Below the pieces are notes generated by a model that did no database searches, was not told the origin of the DNA, and saw only the letters and a program-made list of their open reading frames with translations. The position numbers were made by a program, and so were the translations under genes. DNA of 64,000 bases from Castellaniella sp049650445 (lineage in GTDB: Bacteria; Pseudomonadota; Gammaproteobacteria; Burkholderiales; Burkholderiaceae_B), in NCBI RefSeq assembly GCF_049650445.1, contig NZ_JBASAD010000017.1, positions 62,001-126,000 of the forward strand, in the 5' to 3' direction. This document shows, piece after piece, positions 41,335 through 50,044 of the stretch; within the stretch, counting starts at the first letter, position 1, and every line of letters starts with the position of its first letter.

Positions 41335-42832
41335 CACGCGGGACGGTTCCCGTTCCCGACCGCGGGGCCGCACGGCCGTCGCAGAAGACGGCCGCCGTGC
41401 CGCGCCGACGGATCGCCCCCGTCATGGGCGGGGCGGTCAGTCCGCGCGCGGCGGAGAGGCCCGGGCGCCTCGGGGCAAGGACACGGGCCGCAGTGCCGCG
41501 TCCACCGAGTCCGCGCGGCCCTACGTCATGGCGGCGGCGCGCATCGAGCAGGTGCGCCAGGTGCTGGGTGAAGTCCTGCAATGGAAATATCCGGCCGACG
41601 CCGTGCTGTCGCACTGGTTCCGCGCCCACACCAACGCCGGGCTGCGCGATCGGGGCGAAATCGCCGAAGCCGTATTCGACGTACTGCGCCATCTGCGGCG
41701 CTACCGCCAGTTTGCCGAAATCGGCGCAGGCTCGGGCACGCGGCGCCTGGCGGTGCTGGGCCTGGCGTCGGTCTGGCCGCGCGAGACCCTGGACACCGGC
41801 CTGGAAGAGCCCGAGCGCGCCTGGCTGGATCACGTCCTGTCCTTGTCCGCCGCCGGCTTGCCTCGGGCGGTGCGTCACAGCGTGCCGGATTGGCTGGACG
41901 AGCGTCTGACGGATCTGCCGGATGCCGAATCCCTGCTTCAGGCCCTGAATGCGGTCGCGCCCCTGGACCTGCGGATCAACCCGCTCAAGGCCGAGCGCGA
42001 GGCCCTGCTGGCCGCCTGGGCGGCCGGCCCCGAGGCCCGCTGGGCGGCGCAGCCGACGCCGTATTCCCCCTGGGGCATCCGCATCCAGGGACGCCCGCCC
42101 GTCAACCGCTGGCGCGCCTTCGAGCGCGGCGAAATCGAAGTCCAGGACGAGGGCAGTCAGTTGCTGGCGGCGCTGGTGGGGCCCAAGCGCGGCGAGATGG
42201 TCATCGACTACTGCGCCGGGGCGGGGGGCAAGACCCTGCTGCTGGGCGCCCTGATGCGTTCTACCGGCCGGCTGTACGCGTTTGACGTATCGGCCGCCCG
42301 CCTGGCCCGGGCCAAGCCGCGCTTTGCCCGCAGCGGCCTGTCCAACATCGTGCCGGTAGTGATTGCAGAGCGCAATGACCAGCGCGTCAAGCGGCTGCGC
42401 GGCAAGGCCCACCGCGTGCTGGTGGACGCGCCGTGCAGCGGCCTGGGTACGCTGCGCCGCAATCCCGATCTGAAATGGCGTCAGCACCCCGAGTCGCTGG
42501 ACCAGTTGCGCGAGACCCAGGCAGCGATCCTGCGCGATGCGGCCGCCTGCGTGATGCCGGGTGGGCGGCTGGTGTATGCCAGTTGCAGCATCCTGCCGGA
42601 GGAAAACGAGCGGCAGGTCGAGGCTTTCCTGGCTGAACATCCGGAATTTTCCCTGCTGGATGCCAGCGCCGTGCTGGCTGACCGCAACATCGAACTGGCC
42701 CTGGAGGGGCCCTTCCTGAAGCTGCGACCCGACGTGCACGGCACCGATGGTTTTTTTGCCGCCGTGATGCAGCGCGCCAAGGCCGAGCGGCCGGCGCCCG
42801 ACATGCCCGCCGAAACCGACGATCCCGCCTGA
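41321..42832 (+). CDS. RsmB/NOP family RNA cytosine-5 methyltransferase
   Basis: This 503-residue protein has a basic, Arg/Gly-rich disordered N-terminus of about 65 residues followed by an RsmB-type domain. The SAM motif is V-I-D-Y-C-A-G-A-G-G-K-T-L, and the catalytic cysteine motifs are V-D-A-P-C-S-G-L-G-T and Y-A-S-C-S-I. It methylates cytosine in rRNA, perhaps C967-type in 16S rRNA, but the target is inferred. The ATG at 41321 has GAGGAA upstream and overlaps the purN end, so they are co-translated. The N-terminal extension is longer than in E. coli RsmB. Confidence 0.9.
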   Translation: MSRNDTRDGSRSRPRGRTAVAEDGRRAAPTDRPRHGRGGQSARGGEARAPRGKDTGRSAASTESARPYVMAAARIEQVRQVLGEVLQWKYPADAVLSHWFRAHTNAGLRDRGEIAEAVFDVLRHLRRYRQFAEIGAGSGTRRLAVLGLASVWPRETLDTGLEEPERAWLDHVLSLSAAGLPRAVRHSVPDWLDERLTDLPDAESLLQALNAVAPLDLRINPLKAEREALLAAWAAGPEARWAAQPTPYSPWGIRIQGRPPVNRWRAFERGEIEVQDEGSQLLAALVGPKRGEMVIDYCAGAGGKTLLLGALMRSTGRLYAFDVSAARLARAKPRFARSGLSNIVPVVIAERNDQRVKRLRGKAHRVLVDAPCSGLGTLRRNPDLKWRQHPESLDQLRETQAAILRDAAACVMPGGRLVYASCSILPEENERQVEAFLAEHPEFSLLDASAVLADRNIELALEGPFLKLRPDVHGTDGFFAAVMQRAKAERPAPDMPAETDDPA

Positions 42833-42941
42833 GCCTCGCCCGGGAGGAGCGCCCGTGTCGGGGTTGTCCCCCTGACGCGGGCAAACCGTGTGGGCTACAC
42901 TGAGAATATCTTCAGTATCACGCGGGCCCGGCCCGGACACG

Positions 42942-44141
42942 ATGAATACCTGGCTCTCCTTTCTGCAGGGCGGCATGCTGAACCTGGGCCCCTGGGCCCT
43001 GGTCGGCGTGACCCTGGCGCTGACTCACGTCACCATCGCGGCGGTGACCCTGTACCTGCACCGCAGCCAGGCGCACCGGGGGGTGGACTTGCACCCCGTC
43101 GTGGCGCATTTCTTCCGCTTTTGGCTGTGGCTGACCACCGGCATGGTGACCCGCGAATGGGTCGCCATCCACCGCAAGCACCACGCCAAGTGCGAACGAG
43201 AAGGCGATCCGCATTCGCCCGCCGTGTTCGGCCTGGCTCAGGTCTTCTTCCGGGGGGCCGAGCTCTACCGCGACGAGGCCCGCAACGCCGAAACCCTGGC
43301 ACGCTACGGCCATGGCACGCCCGACGATTGGATCGAACGCACGCTGTACAGTCACAATCTGCTGGGTATCAGCCTGATGCTGATCGTGGATCTGGCCCTG
43401 TTCGGTGTCATCGGCCTCACGGTCTGGGCGGTGCAGATGGCCTGGATTCCGTTCTGGGCGGCCGGCGTGGTCAACGGTCTGGGCCATGCCTGGGGCTATC
43501 GCAATTTTGCCTGCCCGGACGACAGCACCAATGTCGTGCCCTGGGGCCTGCTGATCGGCGGGGAAGAGCTGCACAACAACCATCATGCCTACGGGACCTC
43601 GGCGAAATTCTCCTCGCGCTGGTACGAGTTCGACCTGGGCTGGGCCTACATCCGCGTCCTGCAGGCGCTGGGCCTGGCCAAGGTGCGCCGGGTCGCGCCC
43701 CGTCTGCGGCTGCGCACGCCGGTTGCCGCCGATACGCTGGGGCCGGACCAGCTCCAGGGCATCATCGCCCACCGCTACGAAGTCCTGGCCCGGTATTCCG
43801 GGGTGATCAAGGCCGCTGTGGCGCACGAACTCAAGGCCTTGAAACTGCGCCAGCGGCGCGGTGAACGCCTGTTGCTGCGGCGCTGCCGCAAATGGCTGGT
43901 ACGCGACGCCGCCGCGCTGGCGCCCGGGGAGCAGGCCCAGGTGGACCGTGCCCTGTCGCTGGCGCCCGCGCTCTCGACCCTGGTGCAGATGCGCCGCGAA
44001 TTGACCGCGCTATGGGAATCCTCCAGCGCCAGTAGTGAACAATTGCTGACCGACCTGCGCGCCTGGTGCCAGCGCGCCCAGGCCAGCGGCATCGTAGGCC
44101 TGGAAGAATTCGCCTTGCGGCTGGGGCGTTACGCGGCATGA
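42942..44141 (+). CDS. Acyl-CoA/fatty acid desaturase with C-terminal helical extension
   Basis: This 399-residue membrane di-iron desaturase has three histidine boxes: H40-R-S-Q-A-H45, H77-R-K-H80-H81 and H211-N-N-H214-H215. At least four hydrophobic helices accompany them, which fits the integral-membrane delta-9-type family. Residues ~270-399 are an extra, charged helical region that resembles the C-terminal part of ISL3-family transposases (L-V-Q-M-R-R-E-L-T-A-L-W ... W-C-Q-R-A-Q-A-S-G-I-V-G-L-E-E-F-A-L-R-L-G-R-Y). The likeness is by eye and needs a profile search. The stop overlaps the helicase gene as ATGA. It may adjust membrane fluidity. Confidence 0.85.
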   Translation: MNTWLSFLQGGMLNLGPWALVGVTLALTHVTIAAVTLYLHRSQAHRGVDLHPVVAHFFRFWLWLTTGMVTREWVAIHRKHHAKCEREGDPHSPAVFGLAQVFFRGAELYRDEARNAETLARYGHGTPDDWIERTLYSHNLLGISLMLIVDLALFGVIGLTVWAVQMAWIPFWAAGVVNGLGHAWGYRNFACPDDSTNVVPWGLLIGGEELHNNHHAYGTSAKFSSRWYEFDLGWAYIRVLQALGLAKVRRVAPRLRLRTPVAADTLGPDQLQGIIAHRYEVLARYSGVIKAAVAHELKALKLRQRRGERLLLRRCRKWLVRDAAALAPGEQAQVDRALSLAPALSTLVQMRRELTALWESSSASSEQLLTDLRAWCQRAQASGIVGLEEFALRLGRYAA

Positions 44142-46447
44142 TGGATGGGATGTTGGAAGGCCTGAACCCGGAGCAGCGGGCCGCCGTCACTTTGCCGGCG
44201 GAACATGCGCTGGTGCTGGCCGGCGCCGGCAGCGGCAAGACCCGCGTCCTGACCACCCGCATGGCCTGGCTGATCCAGTCCGGGCAGGTCAGCCCCCACG
44301 GTCTGCTGGCCGTCACCTTTACCAACAAGGCCGCGCGGGAAATGCTGACGCGCCTGTCGGCGCTGCTGCCCATCAATACCCGGGGCATGTGGGTCGGGAC
44401 ATTCCATGGTCTGTGCAACCGCTTGCTGCGCGCGCATCACCGCGAGGCCGGGCTGCCGCAGACCTTTCAGATCCTGGACAGTGCCGACCAGCTCTCGGCC
44501 ATCAAGCGCATGCTGAAGGCCGCCGGCATCGACGACGAACGCTTTCCGCCGCGCGACGTACAGCGCATGATCGGCAGCGCCAAGGAAGACGGCCTGCGGC
44601 CCCATGACCTGGACGCGCGCGACCCGCACGCCAGGCGGCTGGCTGATCTGTATCAGCGCTACCAGGACCAGTGCGAACGCGAGGGCGTGGTCGATTTCGG
44701 CGAATTGCTGCTGCGCGCCTACGAATTGCTGCAGCGCGAGGCGCCGATCCGAGAACACTATCAGCGCCGTTTTCAGCAGATTCTGGTCGACGAATTCCAG
44801 GACACCAACGTCCTGCAGTACCGCTGGCTGATGCTGCTGGCCGGCGCGCACACGCCAGTGTTCGCGGTGGGTGACGACGACCAGTCCATCTACGCCTTTC
44901 GTGGTGCCAACGTCGGCAATATGGCCGACTTCGAACAGCGCCACGCCCAGGGACGTGTCATCCGTCTGGAACAGAACTACCGTTCGCACGGTCATATTCT
45001 GGACTCGGCCAACGCCCTGATTACGCACAATACGCGCCGCCTGGGCAAAAACCTGTGGACCGATGCGGGCGAGGGTGAACCCCTGCGCGTGGTCGAGCAG
45101 GCATCCGACGCAATGGAAGCCCAGTGGCTGGTGGACGAGATCCGCGCCCAGATCCGCGAAGGCCGTCCGGCCCACGAGATCGCCATCCTGTACCGCAGTA
45201 ACGCCCAGTCGCGCCCGATCGAACATGCCCTGTTCTCGGCCCGGGTGCCGTACCGGGTCTACGGCGGCCAGCGCTTCTTCGAGCGCCAGGAGGTCAAGCA
45301 CGTCCTGGCCTATCTGCGCCTGATCGACAATCCGAACGACGACACGTCCTGGATGCGGGTGGTGAACTTCCCCACGCGCGGGATCGGCGCGCGTACCCTG
45401 GAACAGCAGGCCGACATGGCGGCGCAACAGGGCACCAGCCTGGCCGGGGCGGTCGCCTTCGTGCCGGGCAAGGCAGGCGCCAGCCTGGCCCGTTTCGCCA
45501 CCCTGATCCGAGAACTGGCCGAGGAGGCCCGCACGCTGGACCTGCCCGAACTGATCGGCCATGTGGTGCATCACAGCGGTCTCGAAGCCCATTACCGAGC
45601 CGATCGTGAAGGCCAGGATCGCCTGGAAAACTTGCAGGAACTGGTCAATGCCGCCGCTGCTTTCGTGGCCGAGGAAGGCTTCCAGGGCTTGCCCTCCGGC
45701 CGGATTCCCGAGGGTGCGGCCATCGCGGCTTCGGCGGCTGCCGATCCCGGTCTGGCGTTTGGCGACGGCGTGGAGCCTTCGCCTGTCGTGATGTCGCCTC
45801 TGGGTGCCTTCCTCAGTCACGCCTCGCTTGAAGCAGGCGACAATCAGGCGCAGGCGGGCGAGGATGCCGTGCAGCTCATGACAGTGCACGCGGCCAAGGG
45901 CCTGGAATTCGATGCGGTGTTCATCACCGGGCTGGAAGAAGGCCTGTTCCCTCATGAGAACAGCCTGCTGGACCCGGGGGGGCTGGAAGAAGAGCGTCGC
46001 CTGATGTACGTGGCCATTACGCGGGCGCGCGAGCGCCTGACGCTGACCCTGGCACAAAGCCGCATGCTGCATGGCCAGACGCGTTACGGCCTGCGCTCGC
46101 GCTTCCTGGACGAGATCCCGGAAGAACACCTGAAATGGATCACCCCGCGCCAGCGTCCCGCTGCCGACCCGCCGCCCTGGAGCGGCGCCTTCCGACGCGG
46201 CCTGGGGGGCTTGCGGGATGAGGGCAGCAGCTTCGCGCCACGCGCGCCGCGCACGCAGGCGGCGGGCGTCACCGTGGGCGAGCAATCCTTCCGGATCGGC
46301 ACGGGGGTGCGCCATGGCCGCTTCGGCGAAGGCACCGTGGTGGCCTTGAGCGGCAGCGGCACCGAGGCCCAGGCACGGATCGAGTTTCGCGATGCCGGTA
46401 CCAAGACCCTGGCCTTGGGTGTAGCGAAGCTGGACGTCCTGGACTGA
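44138..46447 (+). CDS. uvrD: UvrD/PcrA-type DNA helicase II
   Basis: This 769-residue superfamily 1A helicase has Walker A A-G-A-G-S-G-K-T at 28-35, L-V-D-E-F-Q-D-T-N, V-G-D-D-D-Q-S-I-Y-A-F-R-G-A and the late motifs L-M-T-V-H-A-A-K-G-L-E-F and V-A-I-T-R-A-R. The C-terminus (G-V-R-H-G-R-F-G-E-G-T-V-V) is the Tudor-like RNA polymerase-binding domain of UvrD/PcrA. It functions in nucleotide excision repair and mismatch repair. It begins at ATG 44138 inside the end of the desaturase gene. Confidence 0.95.
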   Translation: MMDGMLEGLNPEQRAAVTLPAEHALVLAGAGSGKTRVLTTRMAWLIQSGQVSPHGLLAVTFTNKAAREMLTRLSALLPINTRGMWVGTFHGLCNRLLRAHHREAGLPQTFQILDSADQLSAIKRMLKAAGIDDERFPPRDVQRMIGSAKEDGLRPHDLDARDPHARRLADLYQRYQDQCEREGVVDFGELLLRAYELLQREAPIREHYQRRFQQILVDEFQDTNVLQYRWLMLLAGAHTPVFAVGDDDQSIYAFRGANVGNMADFEQRHAQGRVIRLEQNYRSHGHILDSANALITHNTRRLGKNLWTDAGEGEPLRVVEQASDAMEAQWLVDEIRAQIREGRPAHEIAILYRSNAQSRPIEHALFSARVPYRVYGGQRFFERQEVKHVLAYLRLIDNPNDDTSWMRVVNFPTRGIGARTLEQQADMAAQQGTSLAGAVAFVPGKAGASLARFATLIRELAEEARTLDLPELIGHVVHHSGLEAHYRADREGQDRLENLQELVNAAAAFVAEEGFQGLPSGRIPEGAAIAASAAADPGLAFGDGVEPSPVVMSPLGAFLSHASLEAGDNQAQAGEDAVQLMTVHAAKGLEFDAVFITGLEEGLFPHENSLLDPGGLEEERRLMYVAITRARERLTLTLAQSRMLHGQTRYGLRSRFLDEIPEEHLKWITPRQRPAADPPPWSGAFRRGLGGLRDEGSSFAPRAPRTQAAGVTVGEQSFRIGTGVRHGRFGEGTVVALSGSGTEAQARIEFRDAGTKTLALGVAKLDVLD

Positions 46448-46571
46448 ACCCGAAACCCGAGTGATCGTGCGGCTGCCGGCGGTGCGGCTGACCCCGGCGG
46501 AATGTCAGGCACTAGGGAAATCCCCAGGGCGAGGTCTATACTGACCGTAGTGCTTCGACTGCGGATGGGCC

Positions 46572-47141
46572 ATGGGATCGTTCAAATTCGAGCAGCACCC
46601 CGCGATGTATTTTGCGGACTTCGTGCTGTATCCACTGGTGATCGTGGGTGGAGCGATCCTGCTGACCGAGTACGGATCCGGCTCGATCGGCGTGTTGTTG
46701 GCCGCCGCAGCCTTGGGGTTTCTGTCCTGGAGCCTCGTCGAATATGCGCTGCACCGCTTCGTGCTGCATGGTTTGCCGCCGTTCAAAAGCTGGCACGAAA
46801 CGCATCACGAACGACCTTTCGCGTTGATCGGCTCGTCTACGCCGGTCAGCATGACGGCGTTTGCCGTGCTGGTGTTCTGGCCTCTGTCCGCCGTTGTCGG
46901 AACATGGATCGCCCTGGCGGCGACGCTGGGCATGACCGCCGGCTATCTGCTGTACGTGGTCGTCCATCACGCCACCCACCACTGGCGGGCACGGCCGGAT
47001 TCCTGGATGCAGGCCCGCAAGCGCGACCATGCCCGGCACCATCGGCCGGGCGCCGAAGGCTGGTACGGCGTCACTACCCCGTTCTGGGATCGTGTGTTCG
47101 GGACGGATGAATCTGCCGGCGAGTCCGCCGGCAGATCGTAA
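46572..47141 (+). CDS. Sterol desaturase/fatty acid hydroxylase family protein
   Basis: This 189-residue membrane protein has four histidine clusters of the hydroxylase superfamily: H61-R-F-V-L-H66, H75-E-T-H-H79, H132-H-A-T-H-H137 and H153-A-R-H-H157. These are set between hydrophobic helices. Such enzymes use a di-iron centre and oxygen to hydroxylate lipids. The short form, without N-terminal cytochrome b5, fits bacterial fatty acid or carotenoid hydroxylases. The substrate is unknown. It lies downstream of uvrD with a 124-bp gap that includes a tatact -10-like hexamer near 46537, so it probably has its own promoter. Confidence 0.85.
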   Translation: MGSFKFEQHPAMYFADFVLYPLVIVGGAILLTEYGSGSIGVLLAAAALGFLSWSLVEYALHRFVLHGLPPFKSWHETHHERPFALIGSSTPVSMTAFAVLVFWPLSAVVGTWIALAATLGMTAGYLLYVVVHHATHHWRARPDSWMQARKRDHARHHRPGAEGWYGVTTPFWDRVFGTDESAGESAGRS

Positions 47142-47174
47142 TCACATCGTCAGGGCGTGATCAGTGACCAACGA

Positions 47175-47951
47175 TCAGCGCCCCCGCCCCCAGCGCCGGT
47201 GCAGCCGCTGTGCGGTCGCATCCAGCAGGAAACCCAGTGCGCCGATCAGCACGATCACGGCCATCAGTTCTGAATAGGCCAGTCGGTCGCGGGTGTCCAG
47301 GATGAAATAGCCCAGGCCGGAACTGACGCCCAGCATCTCGCAGGGCACCAGAATGATCCAGACGATGCCGATGGCCAGGCGCAGCCCGGTCAGCATGTGG
47401 CCCAGAGAGCCGGGAATCACGATCTTCCAGAGGATTTCCCGGCGCGTGGCGCTCAGGCTGCGCGCCAGCATCAGCCAGCGCGCGTCCAGTTGTCGCACGC
47501 CCGCGCTGGTGTTCAGGATGATGGGCCAGACGGCGGCGAAGCTGAGCAGAAAGTAGATGGGGGCGTCGCCGATGCCGAACAGCATCACGGCGACCGGCAT
47601 CCAGGACAGGGGCGAGACCATGCGCAGGAACTGGAAAGCACCGCTGGTGGCCAGTTCCAGTTTTTGCGAGGCGCCGATGGCCAGTCCCAGGGGGATACCG
47701 AAGACCATTGCCCAGAACAGGCCCACGGCCACGCGCCGCAGGCTGACCAGGGTGTGCGCCGTCAACTGGTTGTCCAGGACCAGGTGAGCCAGGCTGGGCA
47801 GGGCCTTCAGCGGCGAGAACAGACCGGCCATGGCCGTGTCTTCGCCGATCAGACCGATGCCGGCGGCCCAGAGCAGCAGCAGGATCAGCAGACCGCCCAG
47901 GCTCAGGGCCAGGCGGCTGGGGGCGGGCAGTGGTGCGGTGCGTGTTTTCAT
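47175..47951 (-). CDS. ABC transporter permease (SsuC/TauC/NrtB-like)
   Basis: This 258-residue inner-membrane protein has about six hydrophobic segments and the binding-protein-dependent transport EAA-like loop (A-R-S-L-S-A-T-R-R-E-I-L-W-K-I-V-I-P-G-S-L). It belongs with permeases for sulfonates, taurine, nitrate or related small organics. It is the last gene of the five-gene leftward operon that begins at 51702; the binding protein ends 33 bp upstream. The substrate cannot be deduced from sequence. Confidence 0.9.
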   Translation of the reverse strand: MKTRTAPLPAPSRLALSLGGLLILLLLWAAGIGLIGEDTAMAGLFSPLKALPSLAHLVLDNQLTAHTLVSLRRVAVGLFWAMVFGIPLGLAIGASQKLELATSGAFQFLRMVSPLSWMPVAVMLFGIGDAPIYFLLSFAAVWPIILNTSAGVRQLDARWLMLARSLSATRREILWKIVIPGSLGHMLTGLRLAIGIVWIILVPCEMLGVSSGLGYFILDTRDRLAYSELMAVIVLIGALGFLLDATAQRLHRRWGRGR

Positions 47952-47984
47952 GATCGGGGGATCTCGTGCGGCGGGACCGACCGC

Positions 47985-49205
47985 TCAGGCGACCGAAAAA
48001 GTTTCCGTGCGCGTATAGCCTTCAATGCCGAAAGCGGCCGGACCACCCTGGGCTTCGATGGCCTTGCGCACGTAGCGCTCGTCCACCAGGTCGCGGGCGA
48101 CCTCGGCGGGATCCAGATCCTTGAGGAAGGCGTTTTCGCCCAGCACGTAGGTGGTCTTCAGCAGCTCCACCAGCTTTTCCGTATAGCTGGGGAAGGGGTA
48201 GGGCTGAAAATCGATGCGCTGTTCTTTCCAGTCGGCATGGCGGATGGCACCGCTGCGGGCGTATTCCGCATCGCGTTCGGGCGAAGCCAGCAACACGCGC
48301 GCCAGGGTCGAATGCTCGTGCGGGGTGTAGTCGGCGGGGTTGCCGCGTTCCAGGATCTTCACGGTTTCCTCGCGGTGGCCGCGCGTCCAGGCCTGGGCCT
48401 CGACGATGGCGTCCACAACCTTCTGTGACCATGCGGGGCGCTCCTGCAGGTCGCGTTCGTGCATCGTGACCACGCAGCAGGCATGGTTGCGCCAGACGTC
48501 GCCGGTGAAGCGCCAGACCTTGCCCACGCCCAGCTCTTCGGCCTTGGCGTTGAACGGTTCGGCCACGATGTAGCCGGAAATCCGTTTCGTGCCCAGTGCG
48601 GGCAGCATGTCGCCGGGCGACATGACCACCAGCTTGACCTGCTGCTTCGTCGGTTCGCCATCGCTGATGAATTCCAGCCCGGCCTCGCGCAGCATGGCCT
48701 GCAGGACGATGTTGTGCACCGAATACCAGAAGGGGATGGCGACCGTGGTGCCGCCCAGATCGGCCAGGCTGTTGATGTCGGGCCGCACGGTCAGGCAGGA
48801 GCCTTCCATGTGGTTCCAGGCGACCACCTTGGCGGGGGACTTGCTGCCATAGCGCGACCAGATGGTCATGGGCATGAGCAGGTGGACCACGTTCACCTGG
48901 CCGCTCAGGAAGGCCTCGACGATCTGCGACCAGCTACGGAAGCGCCGGGGTTTCTCGACCTGCAGTCCGCGCTTTTTGAACAGATCGTTGTGGTGGGCCA
49001 CCAGCAGCGGCGTAGCGTCGGTGATCGGCAGGTAGCCGATGCGCACCGGCGCGTCGGGTTCGGCGGCGCGCGCGGCCTGGCCGGCCTGCAGCAGCGGCAG
49101 GGCACCGGCCATCGTGAACAGCGAGGACAGTTTCAGGAATTGCCGGCGGCCGGCCTGGGCGCTGGCGGCGGCGCCGCAGCAGGGGTCGATGAGCTTCAGG
49201 GTCAT
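47985..49205 (-). CDS. ABC transporter substrate-binding protein (NrtA/SsuA-like)
   Basis: This 406-residue binding protein has a twin-arginine-like signal (A-G-R-R-Q-F-L-K-L-S-S-L-F, then a hydrophobic stretch and A-R-A-A-E), so it may be exported folded by Tat. The mature part begins V-R-I-G-Y-L-P-I-T-D-A-T-P-L-L-V-A, typical of the NMT1/CmpA/SsuA group. An odd Cys-Cys pair occurs near residue 9, before the signal. The start at 49205 overlaps the ATPase stop as ATGA. Confidence 0.88.
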   Translation of the reverse strand: MTLKLIDPCCGAAASAQAGRRQFLKLSSLFTMAGALPLLQAGQAARAAEPDAPVRIGYLPITDATPLLVAHHNDLFKKRGLQVEKPRRFRSWSQIVEAFLSGQVNVVHLLMPMTIWSRYGSKSPAKVVAWNHMEGSCLTVRPDINSLADLGGTTVAIPFWYSVHNIVLQAMLREAGLEFISDGEPTKQQVKLVVMSPGDMLPALGTKRISGYIVAEPFNAKAEELGVGKVWRFTGDVWRNHACCVVTMHERDLQERPAWSQKVVDAIVEAQAWTRGHREETVKILERGNPADYTPHEHSTLARVLLASPERDAEYARSGAIRHADWKEQRIDFQPYPFPSYTEKLVELLKTTYVLGENAFLKDLDPAEVARDLVDERYVRKAIEAQGGPAAFGIEGYTRTETFSVA

Positions 49206-50041
49206 GGTGTGGCGTTTTGTTTCGGGGGGCGGGCCGCGCGCAGGGATTGCAGGATCTCGACGCGCAGCGTCGTCAGGTGGGGATCGGTTTCGTCGCGGGG
49301 GTGGGGGCGGTCGGGTCGCCATTGGCCGATCAGGCGGCCCGGCTGGCCGCCCAGCAGCAGGATGCGGTCGGCCAGCAGCAGGGCTTCGTCGATGTCGTGG
49401 GTCACCAGGATCGCGGCGGCGTGGTGGCGCGCGCTGACTTCCAGCAGCAGCGTCTGCATCTCGCTGCGGGTGACTTCGTCCAGGGCGCTGAAGGGCTCGT
49501 CCAGCAACAGGATTTCGGGTGCGCGCGCCAGACTGCGGGCCAGGGCGGTGCGCTGGGCCATGCCGCCCGACAGCTCGTCCGGGTAGCGCGTCCGGGCGTG
49601 CATCAGGCCGACTTCGGCGATGGCCTGCTGGACGCGCTGGTGGCGCAGTGCGTCGTTCAGCCGGGGCTGGTGGCGGAAATCCAGGCCGAAGGCGACGTTC
49701 TCCTCCAGGGTCAGCCAGGGCAGCAGGCAGGGGTCCTGGAAGACGAAGCCGACGTCGGGCGCGGGGCCGGCCAGAGGCCGGCCGTGCAGGCGGACCTGGC
49801 CGGCCAGGGGGCGCTGCAGACCCGCCAGCACTTGCAGCAGCGAGGACTTGCCGACGCCGCTGGGGCCCAGCAGGGCGACGATCTCGCCGGCCTGCAGCTC
49901 CAGGGAAAAGTCCTGCAGGATACGATGGATGCCGGACCCGGGCCGTGCATAGCCCAGGGCGACGCCCGCCGCGCTGAGCACGCCGGTCCCGGCGGGGGCG
50001 GATTCGACAGCCGGATCGGACAGCGCCGTGGCGAGACTCAT
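49202..50041 (-). CDS. ABC transporter ATP-binding protein (SsuB/TauB-like)
   Basis: This 279-residue ATPase has Walker A L-G-P-S-G-V-G-K-S-S near residue 60, Q-loop F-V-F-Q-D-P-C-L-L-P-W, signature L-S-G-G-M-A-Q-R-T-A-L-A-R and Walker B I-L-L-L-D-E-P-F-S-A-L-D. It energises the importer encoded by the next two genes. It follows the flavoprotein gene by 3 bases, so this is one transcription unit. Confidence 0.92.
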   Translation of the reverse strand: MSLATALSDPAVESAPAGTGVLSAAGVALGYARPGSGIHRILQDFSLELQAGEIVALLGPSGVGKSSLLQVLAGLQRPLAGQVRLHGRPLAGPAPDVGFVFQDPCLLPWLTLEENVAFGLDFRHQPRLNDALRHQRVQQAIAEVGLMHARTRYPDELSGGMAQRTALARSLARAPEILLLDEPFSALDEVTRSEMQTLLLEVSARHHAAAILVTHDIDEALLLADRILLLGGQPGRLIGQWRPDRPHPRDETDPHLTTLRVEILQSLRAARPPKQNATP

Positions 50042-50044
50042 TGC

